Positions 1-9,344 of a stretch of DNA of 64,000 bases are shown here, one piece after another. Numbering within the stretch: position 1 is the first letter of the stretch; every line of letters starts with the position of its first letter. This stretch comes from Rhizobium sp. FKY42 (lineage in GTDB: Bacteria; Pseudomonadota; Alphaproteobacteria; Rhizobiales; Rhizobiaceae): positions 1 through 64,000 of the forward strand of contig NZ_STGA01000005.1 in the NCBI RefSeq assembly GCF_005222835.1, in the 5' to 3' direction. The notes under the pieces are model-generated. The model was not told where the DNA came from and ran no database searches. It saw only the letters and a program-made list of their open reading frames with translations. Position numbers and translations under genes: made by a program.

Positions 1-38
1 TTCGTCGCCAGCAGCGCCGCCGCCCTCGTCAGTGACAC
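1..38 (-). CDS. possible 5' end of a divergent gene (partial, cut by window edge)
   Basis: Reading the minus strand from a GTG at 38-36 gives Met-Ser-Leu-Thr-Arg followed by an Ala/Leu-rich run that continues off the window. It resembles the start of a signal peptide: a positive residue, then a hydrophobic core. No convincing Shine-Dalgarno sequence is seen, and only 12 codons are available, so this is a weak call. It would be divergent from the gene that starts at 163. Confidence 0.25.
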   Translation of the reverse strand, partial: MSLTRAAALLAT

Positions 39-162
39 GGCTTATACGGACACCAGTTTTATCCGTCAACTACCAATGTCAGAAATCTGTCATTTTTTTC
101 ACAGGGCCTCCCCCCGTCCTTTCACCAAGGCTATGGTTCGCCCGGATTTCCGGGAGATTTGG

Positions 163-1119
163 ATGCAAGTTCTTGATGAGAGTGAAACCCGCGCGGCCTT
201 GCCATTCGATGGTTTGATTGATGCGATAGCGAAAATGTTTGCGGGCGATTGCGTTACGCCGCTTCGACATCATCATACTGTGTCGGTGCCCGGTGAAGCG
301 GATGCCACGCTTCTGCTTATGCCTGCCTGGGTGCCGGGTCAGTATAGTGGCGTGAAGCTATTGAACCTTTTCCCGGACAATCACGTACGGTCGCTTCCAA
401 CGATTGTGGGGCGTTATCTGCTCTCATCAGGGCGTACAGGTGAAATGCTGGCATTGATTGAGGGCGGCGAATTGACCGCACGGCGCACCGCTGCGACATC
501 CGCGCTTGCCTCTCGCTATCTTTCTCGTGAAGATTCGAGGGATTTGGTGATGGTTGGGACCGGCCGTCTCTCGCTTAATCTTATAGAGGCGCATTGCAGG
601 GTTCGCCCTATCGAGCGTGTACGGATCTGGGGACGTGAATTGCGTAAGTCGTCTCTCCTTGCTGAAGAGGCCATGAAGTTGGGCATATTGGCGGAGGCTG
701 CTCCCAGCCTGGAGGAGGCGGTGCGCCATGCGGACATCATTTCCTGCGCCACGCTTTCGAATGAGCCGCTTATCCGCGGTGAATGGCTGAAGCCCGGAAG
801 TCACATCGATCTGGTCGGCGCATTCAAACCCACCATGCGCGAAAGCGATGACACTGTCATTCAACGGTCAGGCGTATTCGTTGATACATATGAGGGTGCT
901 ATGCACGAGGGCGGCGACATTGCCATCCCGCTGAAAACAGGCGTTCTAAAGCTGGAGGATATCCGCGGAGATCTGCGCGAACTCGTAACCGGCAACCGCA
1001 AAGGCAGGACATCGCAAGCCGAGATCACTCTGTTCAAATCGGTAGGTGCGGCGCTTGAGGATCTGGCAGGCGCTATTCTCGCCTATGAAACCAAGCTTCG
1101 GGCAACTGAGAACCGATGA
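163..1119 (+). CDS. ornithine cyclodeaminase / mu-crystallin family protein
   Basis: A 318-residue cytoplasmic protein of the ornithine cyclodeaminase/mu-crystallin family, NAD(P)-dependent enzymes acting on amino or imino acids. Family features are the GQYSGVKLLNLFPDN segment near the substrate site, the ALIEGGELTARRTAATSALA helix, and a Rossmann glycine motif (VMVGTGRLS). The usual VGTGVQA motif is altered to GTGRLSL. The ATG at 163 is preferred over an in-frame ATG at 76 because GGGAG lies 6 bases upstream of it and the extra 29 residues do not resemble the family. The stop overlaps the hrpB start (ATGA at 1116-1119), so the two genes are translationally coupled. The exact substrate (ornithine, proline/imine or other) cannot be told from sequence. 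Confidence 0.85.
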   Translation: MQVLDESETRAALPFDGLIDAIAKMFAGDCVTPLRHHHTVSVPGEADATLLLMPAWVPGQYSGVKLLNLFPDNHVRSLPTIVGRYLLSSGRTGEMLALIEGGELTARRTAATSALASRYLSREDSRDLVMVGTGRLSLNLIEAHCRVRPIERVRIWGRELRKSSLLAEEAMKLGILAEAAPSLEEAVRHADIISCATLSNEPLIRGEWLKPGSHIDLVGAFKPTMRESDDTVIQRSGVFVDTYEGAMHEGGDIAIPLKTGVLKLEDIRGDLRELVTGNRKGRTSQAEITLFKSVGAALEDLAGAILAYETKLRATENR

Positions 1120-3584
1120 TATCATCCCGAGTTCCCCTACCCGAACTTCCGATCACATCCGTACTCCCCGAAATCGGTCAGTCCCTCACGACTGGGAACC
1201 GACTTGTGCTGTCAGCGCCACCCGGCGCTGGCAAGACCACGACTGTGCCTCTTTATCTTCTGGATCAAGAATGGTGCACCGGGCGAATCATTCTCCTGGA
1301 ACCTCGCCGTCTGGCAGCGCGTGCAGCAGCCTCACGCATGGCGACGATCCTTAGCGAACAGGTCGGGCAGACCGTCGGTTACCGGATGCGCCTCGACAAT
1401 CGCATTTCAAAGGCAACACGCATCGAGGTGGTGACCGAAGGCGTGTTCACCCGGATGATCCTGGAAGATCCGGAGCTCACGGGCGTATCTGCCGTCCTGT
1501 TCGATGAGTTTCACGAAAGGTCACTGGACGCCGATTTCGGATTGGCGCTTGTCTTGGATTCGCAGGGAGCTTTGCGCGAAGACCTCCGTGTCATTATCAT
1601 GTCGGCGACACTGGATGTCGATCGGGTCTGCGCACTTCTCGATAATCCCCCCTTGGTGAAAAGCGAGGGACGAACCTTCCCAATCGAGATCCGGCATGTT
1701 GACCGCGAAGCCGGTGAACGGATTGAAGACAGCGTGGCTCGCGCTATCCTTTCGGCACACGACCGGGAAAGTGGCTCACTCCTCGCTTTTCTGCCCGGGC
1801 AAGCCGAAATTAAACGCGTGCAGGAGCGGCTCTTTGGCAAACTGCCGGAGGCGACCGTTCTCGCGCCTCTCTACGGTGCCATGTCGCAAAGGGATCAGGA
1901 TCTGGCCATCAAGCCCAGCCCTGCCGGGCAACGGAAGGTGGTTCTTTCGACATCAATCGCGGAAACCTCCATTACGATCGATGGGGTACGGATCATCATA
2001 GACAGCGGACTGCAACGACTACCAGTGTATGAACCATCAACGGGAATTACCCGGCTGGAAACGGTGCGCGTTTCCCGAGCGTCAGCAGACCAGAGGGCCG
2101 GCCGAGCTGGAAGAACGGAGCCGGGCATCGCTATTCGCCTTTGGCATGCTGGACAGACCGCTGCCCTGCCCGCTTTCACACCGCCGCAGATCCTGGCGAG
2201 CGATCTGAGCGCTCTGGCATTGGATCTCGCCCATTGGGGCGTGAAGGATCCAGCAACCCTCTCTTTTCTCGATCAGCCTCCAATCGCTGCACTGACAGAA
2301 GCACGCAATCTTTTGCGGATGATGGAAGCTCTGGACAAGAACGACGCGCTGACCGTTCGTGGAAAACTGATGCGCGAGCTTTCTCTTCCTCCTCGGCTGG
2401 CAGCGATGGTGATTGCAGGCGCCGAACGCGGTGAGGCTCGCAAGGCGGCTCGACTAGCCGTACTGTTAACGGAACAGGGTCTAGGCGGACAAGACGTTGA
2501 CCTGGATTCTCGACTGCGCAAATTTGGTAGTGAACGAGGCGAGCGGACTGAGGCGGCACGTGGACTGGCTGACAGGATTGCCAAATCGCTACCGAGGGCG
2601 GCGGAACCGGCGGAAAATCTCTCGGCAGGCCAACTGCTTCTGCACGCCTTTCCGGATCGTGTGGCTATCCAACGCGGTGCACGCGGTCGATTTGTCATGG
2701 CCAATGGTCGTGGCGCAGAACTTCCCGAGACCGAAAGGCTTTCCGGTTGCAAGCACCTCGTGATTGCCGACCTGACAGGACGGGCCGCTCAAGCACGAAT
2801 TCTGGCAGCCGCAAAGGTTCAACGCAGCGATATTGAGGACGAACTCCAGCATTCCATTGTCTCGGGGGAAGAAGCATTTTTCGACGCTGCATCAAAACAA
2901 GTCCGCGCTCGCCGCGTCGTTCGCTTGGGAGCGCTCCTGATTGAGGAATCTCCTCTACCCCGCCCAACCGGGGAGGCCGCTGCGCGTGGTCTTGCCGATG
3001 GAGTGCGGCAACTTGGCCTGCAGTGCCTGCCGTTCTCTAAAGAAGCCGAGCAGTTGTGGGACAGGATGGGCTTTCTTCACCGTACGATCGGCAGCCCTTG
3101 GCCCGATATGGCAGAGGAACGTCTGCTCGAGCGACTCGATGAATGGTTCATACCCTTCCAAAGTGGCCGGACCCGACTGGACGCCGTGGATGCCGGAAGT
3201 TTGATGGAGGGGCTGAGATCCCTTGTTCCCTTCGAGCTGGGCCAAGATCTTGCTCGCCTTGCGCCGACGCATTTTGAAGCGCCCACAGGTCAACGCCATC
3301 CGATCCGCTATGATGGAGAAGAACCGGTTCTTGCCATTCGGGTGCAGGAACTGTTTGGTCTCAAGACACATCCGGCCGTTGCAGGCGGCAAACTGCCGCT
3401 GCTGCTTGAGTTGACTTCTCCAGCCCATCGTCCGATTCAAACCACAAGGGATCTGCCGGGGTTCTGGTCCGGATCGTGGAAAGATGTGCGCGCTGATATG
3501 CGGGGGCGATATCCCAAACATCCGTGGCCGGAAGATCCTGCACACGCAGAGGCCACCCACAGGGCAAAGCCTAGAGGAACCTGA
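1116..3584 (+). CDS. hrpB: ATP-dependent helicase HrpB
   Basis: DEAH-type superfamily 2 RNA helicase of 822 residues, normal length for bacterial HrpB. Walker A is APPGAGKTT near residue 33, and motif II appears as DEFHERSLDADF (a DEFH variant typical of this family). Motif III is SATLD, and motif VI lies in a QRAGRAGRTEPG segment. The C-terminal half carries the HrpB-specific domain (IRYDGEEPVLAIRVQELFGL). The start overlaps the preceding gene by 4 bases. actS follows after 3 bases, so the three genes may share a transcript although no functional link is known. The cellular role of HrpB is poorly defined; it is presumed to act in RNA metabolism. Confidence 0.95.
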   Translation: MISSRVPLPELPITSVLPEIGQSLTTGNRLVLSAPPGAGKTTTVPLYLLDQEWCTGRIILLEPRRLAARAAASRMATILSEQVGQTVGYRMRLDNRISKATRIEVVTEGVFTRMILEDPELTGVSAVLFDEFHERSLDADFGLALVLDSQGALREDLRVIIMSATLDVDRVCALLDNPPLVKSEGRTFPIEIRHVDREAGERIEDSVARAILSAHDRESGSLLAFLPGQAEIKRVQERLFGKLPEATVLAPLYGAMSQRDQDLAIKPSPAGQRKVVLSTSIAETSITIDGVRIIIDSGLQRLPVYEPSTGITRLETVRVSRASADQRAGRAGRTEPGIAIRLWHAGQTAALPAFTPPQILASDLSALALDLAHWGVKDPATLSFLDQPPIAALTEARNLLRMMEALDKNDALTVRGKLMRELSLPPRLAAMVIAGAERGEARKAARLAVLLTEQGLGGQDVDLDSRLRKFGSERGERTEAARGLADRIAKSLPRAAEPAENLSAGQLLLHAFPDRVAIQRGARGRFVMANGRGAELPETERLSGCKHLVIADLTGRAAQARILAAAKVQRSDIEDELQHSIVSGEEAFFDAASKQVRARRVVRLGALLIEESPLPRPTGEAAARGLADGVRQLGLQCLPFSKEAEQLWDRMGFLHRTIGSPWPDMAEERLLERLDEWFIPFQSGRTRLDAVDAGSLMEGLRSLVPFELGQDLARLAPTHFEAPTGQRHPIRYDGEEPVLAIRVQELFGLKTHPAVAGGKLPLLLELTSPAHRPIQTTRDLPGFWSGSWKDVRADMRGRYPKHPWPEDPAHAEATHRAKPRGT

Positions 3585-3587
3585 CAG

Positions 3588-4904
3588 ATGGAAAATCAGT
3601 CGATCCGCCATTTGCAGTTCGGGCGCAGCAGTCGTAGCCTTCGCCTGCAAACGCTGATCTGGCTTCGCTGGCTGGCGGTCGCCGGGCAGGCGCTCACCGT
3701 ATTCGTCGTTGCCGTGGTCCTTCACTTCGATCTGCCGCTTCTGGAAGCGATTCTGTTGATTGGAGCACTTGGTCTGGTCAACCTGACCCTGGCTTTAAGA
3801 TATCCTCCAACACACCGGCTTCAACCGGGAGCAGCCCTTGTTCTTCTGGGTTTCGACCTTTTGCAAATGGGTGGACTTCTCTTCATTACGGGCGGGCTTG
3901 CCAACCCCTTTGCATCCCTCCTCTGCGTCCCTGTCATCATCTCCTTCGCCTCGCTGCCGCTGCGCCACTCGCTTTGTCTTCTGGCGTTTGCAATGAGTTG
4001 CGCGACACTTCTGGCCCTGACGCCCTATCCTGTACCGTGGCAAGGGAACGAGATCCTGATTGTTCATCCTCTGCTTCTTCTGGCCTTCTGGGCGGCAATT
4101 GTTTCGATGATGGCCTTTGCGGCGTTCTATGCCTATCGCGTCTCCATGGAAGCTACCCTCCTTGCCGATGCGCTGGCCGCAACCGAACTGGTGCTGGAAA
4201 GAGAAAAGCACCTATCTCAACTGGATGGACTCGCAGCCGCCGCCGCGCATGAACTGGGCACGCCGCTTGCGACGATCAGTGTGGTGGCCAAGGAAATGGA
4301 ACGAGAACTAAAGAATGATGAAAAGTTTGGTGAAGATGTTGCACTGCTGAGAAGTCAGAGCGAGCGCTGTCGCGACATTCTTCGTCGCCTGACATCGCTT
4401 TCCGCGGAAAGCGAAGACCATCTTCGTAGGCTTCCCCTTTCTTCACTCGTAGAAGAAGTCATTGCCCCCCATCGACAATTCGAGGTCGAGATTGCGCTAG
4501 TAGAAAAAGGAGAGCGTGAGAGTGAACCGGTCGGAGCCCGCAATGCAGCGATCATGTATGGCCTCGGCAACCTGATTGAAAATGCCGTCGACTTCGCGCG
4601 CTCCCGCGTCACGATCACCGTGGAGCACAATATCGAAGTCGTCGCCATTACGATCGAAGACGATGGAACCGGCTTTGCCCCCGATGTTTTGACACATATC
4701 GGAGAGCCTTACATGTCGTCGCGCTCAAGGCAGTACGAGCAGGCGGGCGGCCTAGGGCTGGGTCTGTTCATCGCCAAGACGCTGCTGGAACGTTCTGGCG
4801 CAAAACTAACGTTTACCAACCGGGCAACCGGTGCGAGCGGGGCACAAATTCGTGTCGTATGGCCTAGATCCTTGATGGATATCAATAGTGACCCAGCCAT
4901 ATGA
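3588..4904 (+). CDS. actS: redox-responsive sensor histidine kinase ActS (RegB/PrrB family)
   Basis: Membrane histidine kinase of 438 residues. About six hydrophobic segments span residues 25-190. They include the family heptapeptide GGLANPF (GGXXNPF), which in RegB is linked to quinone sensing. The H-box AAAAHELGTPLATIS carries the phospho-acceptor His221. Cys261, in SERCRDIL, sits where the redox-active cysteine of RegB lies. The C-terminus has the ATPase N box (NLIENAVDFA) and G boxes (DDGTGFAP, GGLGLGLFIAKTLLERSG). The partner regulator actR starts 58 bases downstream. In related rhizobia the pair controls acid tolerance, carbon fixation, nitrogen and redox genes. Identification as the RegB/ActS family is firm; the target genes are inferred from relatives. 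Confidence 0.95.
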   Translation: MENQSIRHLQFGRSSRSLRLQTLIWLRWLAVAGQALTVFVVAVVLHFDLPLLEAILLIGALGLVNLTLALRYPPTHRLQPGAALVLLGFDLLQMGGLLFITGGLANPFASLLCVPVIISFASLPLRHSLCLLAFAMSCATLLALTPYPVPWQGNEILIVHPLLLLAFWAAIVSMMAFAAFYAYRVSMEATLLADALAATELVLEREKHLSQLDGLAAAAAHELGTPLATISVVAKEMERELKNDEKFGEDVALLRSQSERCRDILRRLTSLSAESEDHLRRLPLSSLVEEVIAPHRQFEVEIALVEKGERESEPVGARNAAIMYGLGNLIENAVDFARSRVTITVEHNIEVVAITIEDDGTGFAPDVLTHIGEPYMSSRSRQYEQAGGLGLGLFIAKTLLERSGAKLTFTNRATGASGAQIRVVWPRSLMDINSDPAI

Positions 4905-4962
4905 GCTAGATTGCTTTCCTTGACGTAGAATCCATGCGAGGAAGCAGACGAAGGAGAAAAAG

Positions 4963-5544
4963 ATGGAATTGGAGCAGATGGAGTCTTCGACGGCTACCGA
5001 ATCCCAGGTGCATCTTGGACCGGATCCGTCACTCTTGCTTGTCGATGACGATGCGCCCTTCCTGCGTCGGCTGGCGCGTGCCATGGAAAGTCGAGGCTTC
5101 AAGGTGGAGATTGCCGAATCAGTCGCAGAGGGCATCGCAAAGGCCAAGGCACATCCACCTAAGTTCGCTGTTGTGGATTTGCGGCTGGGCGACGGCAATG
5201 GTCTGGATGTCATCGAAGCGATCCGCAAGGGGCGGGAAGACACGCGCGTCATCGTTCTCACGGGCTATGGAAACATCGCAACCGCCGTCACGGCCGTAAA
5301 ACTCGGTGCAGTCGATTATCTCTCCAAGCCCGCGGATGCCGATGATGTGTATGCTGCTCTGACACAGCGGCCAGGCGAGAAGGCAGATGTTCCGGAAAAC
5401 CCCATGTCTGCCGATCGTGTACGCTGGGAACATATTCAGCGCGTTTACGAAATGTGCGAACGCAATGTTTCGGAGACGGCGCGCCGGCTGAACATGCATC
5501 GCAGAACCTTGCAGCGCATTCTGGCAAAACGAGCGCCGCGCTGA
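4963..5544 (+). CDS. actR: response regulator ActR (RegA/PrrA family)
   Basis: Response regulator of 193 residues. The receiver domain spans about residues 20-135: acidic pocket LLVDDDAPF, phospho-acceptor Asp72 in VVDLRLGDGNG, conserved Thr in VLTGYG, and Lys in LSKPAD. A Fis-like helix-turn-helix closes the protein (NVSETARRLNMHRRTLQRIL), the hallmark of RegA/PrrA/ActR proteins, which bind DNA with a very short C-terminal HTH. The ATG at 4963 has a strong AAGGAGA eight bases upstream. It lies directly downstream of its cognate kinase gene. Its stop codon abuts the mmcB stop with no gap. Confidence 0.95.
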   Translation: MELEQMESSTATESQVHLGPDPSLLLVDDDAPFLRRLARAMESRGFKVEIAESVAEGIAKAKAHPPKFAVVDLRLGDGNGLDVIEAIRKGREDTRVIVLTGYGNIATAVTAVKLGAVDYLSKPADADDVYAALTQRPGEKADVPENPMSADRVRWEHIQRVYEMCERNVSETARRLNMHRRTLQRILAKRAPR

Positions 5545-6048
5545 TCAGTTTTCAGTCGTTTCTGCATCCTCAAAGCTTTGGCCGGTCGCCCATTCGGCAA
5601 CGAGCAGGCGTTGCGCCGCTGTGCGCGCAAAGCTCAGCGTGAGTGCCTTGCGGCTACTGGCGGCGAGTCGGTGCTCCGGCGCGTCTCGCAGCAGATGCGC
5701 TCCATAACCGTCCGAGAGAATCAGGCCGCAGTCCTCCGGAAAAATTTCGAGGGGCACATCTCTATGGGTCGCGAAGAAAAGGCGGTCGCTGAATTCCCGA
5801 TACTCCTGCCACTTCCGGTCTACCCGAAAGTCCTCGACTGAAGTCTTGATTTCAACGATCCAGATTTCGCCTTTCGGTGACAAACTGATCAGGTCGACAC
5901 GCCTGCCACTGGCGAGCGTCAGTTCGGGTAAAACGGAATGGCGCATGTCGCTGAGCAGGATCTGTACGCCGCGGCGCACCATCATGGCCCGTTGTGACTG
6001 ACGGCCATCGATCAATGGGCTCACGGCGCCTAGTCTGATAATTGTCAA
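5545..6048 (-). CDS. mmcB: MmcB family DNA repair protein
   Basis: About 167 residues, a member of the MmcB family first named from a mitomycin-C-induced gene in Caulobacter. The sequence contains a PD-(D/E)xK nuclease-like core: LTLASGRRVDLISLSPKGE followed by IVEIKTSVEDFRVD, with Asp and E-x-K as likely metal/catalytic residues. No ATG lies in front of the conserved DGRQSQRAMMVRRG region. I choose the TTG at 6048-6046 because GGAG lies nine bases upstream; another TTG at 6075 or a GTG nearer the conserved region cannot be excluded. The gene is convergent with actR. A role in DNA repair rests on family knowledge. I found no recognisable alphaproteobacterial LexA box (GTTC-N7-GTTC) upstream. 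Confidence 0.85.
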   Translation of the reverse strand: MTIIRLGAVSPLIDGRQSQRAMMVRRGVQILLSDMRHSVLPELTLASGRRVDLISLSPKGEIWIVEIKTSVEDFRVDRKWQEYREFSDRLFFATHRDVPLEIFPEDCGLILSDGYGAHLLRDAPEHRLAASSRKALTLSFARTAAQRLLVAEWATGQSFEDAETTEN

Positions 6049-6081
6049 GTCGAGGGTCTCCGTATTCCTGTTCAATCAGAC

Positions 6082-6094
6082 GAATCACTGATTC
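6082..6094. promoter_or_regulatory. paired GANTC (CcrM methylation) sites upstream of mmcB
   Basis: GAATC at 6082-6086 and GATTC at 6090-6094 form a small inverted repeat with a 3-base spacer, 34-46 bases upstream of the chosen mmcB start. GANTC is the target of the cell-cycle methyltransferase CcrM in alphaproteobacteria. A regulatory function here is inference. Confidence 0.35.
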
Positions 6095-6323
6095 TTTTCC
6101 GCATATCCGGCAATGTTGCGGGCATTGAGGACCAAGCAGCCAATTTACGAATTTAGATTCAGCTTCGAGAATTGTTGCAAAAAGGCAATGCCTACTCCAA
6201 TTGTGCAGTCGCGAAAGCCTGTGCCTTTCTGCGGCCTTGCCAAGCCCCACTGGTTCGCAAATAAGCCTGAACTCAAAGGCGCTCGAACACGTCTTTGATT
6301 TCACTCCTTTTCATGAGAATTCC

Positions 6324-6992
6324 ATGCGCTTCCGCCACAGCATGATCGCATCCGGCCTTCTTTCATTGCTTGCCCTGGCCGGCTGCTCCACGACCTCATC
6401 TGAAACGAAGGTCGCGACCATTCGGACCGAGACAAACCAGATTTTCTCAGACGCCTATGGTCCGGTGACCGATGCAGGCTATTCGCTTCCGGCGATCCCG
6501 ATCAACCGCGTAGACAAGAAGTTTCATCGTCAGATTGTTGATTTCGAAACCAAGGAACGCCCTGGTACGATCATCGTCAACACGCGCGAACGCTTCCTCT
6601 ATTACATCCTGCCAAATGGTAAGGCTGTTCGCTACGGTATCGGCGTCGGCAAGCAGGGCTTTGCATGGTCTGGCGAGGCCTATGTCGCCTGGAAGCAGGA
6701 ATGGCCTACGTGGCACCCACCGAAGGAAATGGCAGCACGCCGTCCTGATGTCGCTCGCTATGTTGAGGACGGCATGGGTCCGGGAATCAATAATCCGCTG
6801 GGTGCCCGCGCGATGTACCTGTTCAATGAAAAGGGCCAGGATACCTTGTTCCGCTTGCACGGTACGCCAGAGTGGGCTTCGATCGGCACAGCAGCGTCTT
6901 CCGGCTGCATCCGATTGATGAATCAGGACGTGATTGACCTCTACAGCCGCGTCCGTCCGGGTCGTGCAACCAAGGTTGTCGTCATTCAGTAA
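6324..6992 (+). CDS. L,D-transpeptidase (YkuD domain) lipoprotein
   Basis: A 222-residue envelope protein. A lipoprotein signal peptide is visible (MRFRHS, hydrophobic core, then LAGC with the lipidated Cys at 21). The YkuD catalytic domain follows, with HGTPEW and the active-site motif SSGCIRL (nucleophile Cys195). Enzymes of this family form 3-3 cross-links in peptidoglycan or attach proteins to it. The ATG at 6324 is chosen because it starts a correct lipoprotein signal; the longer in-frame ORF upstream has no sense as a signal. The gene stands alone and is followed by a hairpin at 7017-7042. Confidence 0.93.
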   Translation: MRFRHSMIASGLLSLLALAGCSTTSSETKVATIRTETNQIFSDAYGPVTDAGYSLPAIPINRVDKKFHRQIVDFETKERPGTIIVNTRERFLYYILPNGKAVRYGIGVGKQGFAWSGEAYVAWKQEWPTWHPPKEMAARRPDVARYVEDGMGPGINNPLGARAMYLFNEKGQDTLFRLHGTPEWASIGTAASSGCIRLMNQDVIDLYSRVRPGRATKVVVIQ

Positions 6993-7016
6993 TCGCTTCG
7001 CTCTTCCCAGAATGCG

Positions 7017-7042
7017 AACGGCACGTCTCGACGTGCCGTTTT
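7017..7042 (+). terminator. intrinsic terminator after the L,D-transpeptidase gene
   Basis: Perfect 10-bp stem AACGGCACGT / ACGTGCCGTT with a CTCG tetraloop (7017-7040), and a short run of four T at 7039-7042. It sits 25 bases past the stop codon and between two convergent genes. Confidence 0.75.
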
Positions 7043-7090
7043 GCGTTGCAGAGTAAGAGGTGAGGCGCTCATTTCACCTCTCAACTCAAG

Positions 7091-9256
7091 TCAAACCGCT
7101 GCAGCCTTGGCCTCCAGGCGACGGCGATGCAGAACGGGCTCTGTATAGCCGTTCGGCTGTACGCGGCCCTGCAATACAAGTTCAAGGGCGGCCTGGAACG
7201 CGACCGAATCGTCGAATCGTCCGGCCATTGGCTGGTAAGCTGGATCACCGGCATTCTGGCTGTCGACGACAGCGGCCATGCGCTTCATGGTTTCAGTAAT
7301 CTGGTCTTGCGTCACAAGGCCATGATGCAGCCAGTTCGCCATGTGCTGGGCAGAAATACGCAGTGTGGCGCGATCTTCCATCAGACCCACATTGTTAATG
7401 TCCGGCACCTTCGAGCAGCCCACACCCTGATCGACCCAGCGCACAACGTAGCCGAGAATACCTTGGGCATTGTTGTCGAGTTCGCGCTGCACTTCTTCAG
7501 CCGTCCAGTTTGGACGCGAGGATACCGGCACAGAGAGAATATCGGAAAGCTTGGCACGAGCGCGTGACTTCAAATCCTCCTGCACGTCAGCGACGTTGAT
7601 CTTGTGGTAGTGTGTCGCGTGCAGGGTTGCGGCGGTAGGCGATGGAACCCAAGCCGTGTTCGCACCGGCCTTTGGATGCGCGATCTTTTGCTCCAGCATG
7701 GCTGCCATCAGGTCAGGCATGGCCCACATGCCCTTGCCGATCTGGGCGTGACCGGAAAGACCGCAGGACAGGCCAATATCGACATTCCAGTTCTCATAGG
7801 CGGCGATCCATGCCGCTTGCTTCATGTCGCCCTTGCGGATCATCGGGCCAGCTTCCATCGAGGTATGGATTTCGTCGCCCGTCCGATCCAGGAAACCGGT
7901 ATTGATGAAGACGACGCGATCCTTTGCTTGGCGAATGCACTCTTTAAGGTTGACGGTGGTACGCCGCTCCTCGTCCATGATGCCCATCTTGATGGTATTG
8001 GGCGCCATGCCGAGCGCCTTTTCGACGCGAGAGAAGATTTCGCAGGCAAAGGCGACCTCTTCAGGACCGTGCATCTTCGGCTTTACAACATACATGGAGC
8101 CAGCACGGCTGTTCTGACGGCAGCCATTTGGCCCGATATCGTAGAGAGCAATCAAGGCTGTGACCATGGCATCCATGATGCCTTCGGGAACCTCACGTCC
8201 ATCACGATCCAGAATGGCCGGATTTGTCATCAGGTGACCGACATTGCGCACCAGCATGAGAGAACGACCGGGCACAGTCACTGCGGACCCATCCGGACCT
8301 TCAAAGGCCAGATCGGGATTAAGTGCACGAGTGAAGGTCTTCCCACCTTTCGACACTTCCTCCTTCAGGTCACCCTTCATGAGACCGAGCCAGTTGCGAT
8401 AGATGACGACCTTATCCTCGGCATCCACTGCCGCGACCGAATCCTCGCAATCCATGATCGTGGTGATTGCCGATTCCAACCAGACGTCCGAAATGTGCGC
8501 TGGATCGTCCTTGCCAATCGGTGTCGATGAGTCGATTCGGATTTCGATGTGCAGGCCGTTTCGTGTCAGCAGGATGGCGGCAGGCGATGCGGCCTCTCCC
8601 TTGAAGCCTGCGAACTGTGCAGGTTCGACGAGACCCGCAACCTTATCGCCGAGTTTCACGTGAATCGTTCCGCCGGAGACTTCAAAGCCCGTGACATCCG
8701 TCCAGCTCGTCTCGAATAGCGGCACCGATTGGTTCAGAAAATCGCGCACCCAGGCGATGACCTTGGCACCCCGCACGGGGTTATATCCGGCGCCCTTGGT
8801 AGCGCCATCCTCTTCAGGGATTGCGTCCGTGCCATAGAGCGCATCGTAGAGAGATCCCCAGCGGGCATTGGCGGCGTTCAAGGCATAGCGAGCATTCATG
8901 ACCGGAACGACGAGTTGGGGACCTGCGATACGGGCAATTTCCGCATCGACATTTTCCGTTGATACCGTGAAATCCAGCCCCTCGGGCAGCAAATAGCCAA
9001 TTTCACGCAGGAAGGATTCGTAGGCTGCAAGGTCGGTAGGCGATCCATTCTTGCGATACCATTCGTCAAGCTTGTTCTGGAACGAATCCCGCTTTGCAAG
9101 AAGCTCACGGTTCTTTGGAGCCAGTTCATGTATAATGGCTGACAGTTCCGCAAAGAAATGATCGGCATCTATGCCGCTGCCCGGAAGAGCCTCTTCCACC
9201 AGAAAGCGGTGAAGTGCGGTATCGATTGCCAGTCCATGTACGTCGATGCGGCTCAT
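7091..9256 (-). CDS. glcB: malate synthase G
   Basis: Catalyses acetyl-CoA plus glyoxylate to malate, in the glyoxylate bypass or glyoxylate assimilation. At 721 residues it has the length of the monomeric G isoform. Conserved blocks include [59 protein letters not shown] and [19 protein letters not shown]. The ATG at 9256 begins the usual [17 protein letters not shown] lies 8 bases upstream, whereas the longer ORF start at 9319 adds a non-family 21-residue tail. The gene is monocistronic or loosely linked with the upstream P450 gene (88-base gap). A parS-like 14-mer is embedded in the coding sequence at 8653-8666. Confidence 0.97.
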   Translation of the reverse strand: MSRIDVHGLAIDTALHRFLVEEALPGSGIDADHFFAELSAIIHELAPKNRELLAKRDSFQNKLDEWYRKNGSPTDLAAYESFLREIGYLLPEGLDFTVSTENVDAEIARIAGPQLVVPVMNARYALNAANARWGSLYDALYGTDAIPEEDGATKGAGYNPVRGAKVIAWVRDFLNQSVPLFETSWTDVTGFEVSGGTIHVKLGDKVAGLVEPAQFAGFKGEAASPAAILLTRNGLHIEIRIDSSTPIGKDDPAHISDVWLESAITTIMDCEDSVAAVDAEDKVVIYRNWLGLMKGDLKEEVSKGGKTFTRALNPDLAFEGPDGSAVTVPGRSLMLVRNVGHLMTNPAILDRDGREVPEGIMDAMVTALIALYDIGPNGCRQNSRAGSMYVVKPKMHGPEEVAFACEIFSRVEKALGMAPNTIKMGIMDEERRTTVNLKECIRQAKDRVVFINTGFLDRTGDEIHTSMEAGPMIRKGDMKQAAWIAAYENWNVDIGLSCGLSGHAQIGKGMWAMPDLMAAMLEQKIAHPKAGANTAWVPSPTAATLHATHYHKINVADVQEDLKSRARAKLSDILSVPVSSRPNWTAEEVQRELDNNAQGILGYVVRWVDQGVGCSKVPDINNVGLMEDRATLRISAQHMANWLHHGLVTQDQITETMKRMAAVVDSQNAGDPAYQPMAGRFDDSVAFQAALELVLQGRVQPNGYTEPVLHRRRLEAKAAAV
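8652..8667. other. parS-like site inside glcB
   Basis: The 14-base core GTTTCACGTGAATC (8653-8666) is identical to the cores at 47001-47014 and 55790-55803. It has one mismatch to the parS core GTTTCACGTGAAAC. It lies in glcB, in the codons for His-Val-Lys-Leu. About 49 kb from the putative origin. Confidence 0.5.
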
Positions 9257-9344
9257 CCGGAAATTCTCCATCAATCTCTTATGCAAAGGTTTTCTTGCGC
9301 GGGGCGACGCCTTAGTCAATCAGGCATTGGTTGAATGACAATGC

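Noticed and set aside
6076..6323. search for a LexA box between mmcB and the L,D-transpeptidase gene
   Set aside because: GTTC and GAAC words occur but never in the GTTC-N7-GTTC spacing.
7604..8530. 308-codon plus-strand frame inside glcB
   Set aside because: Malate synthase motifs are on the minus strand; this frame shows none.
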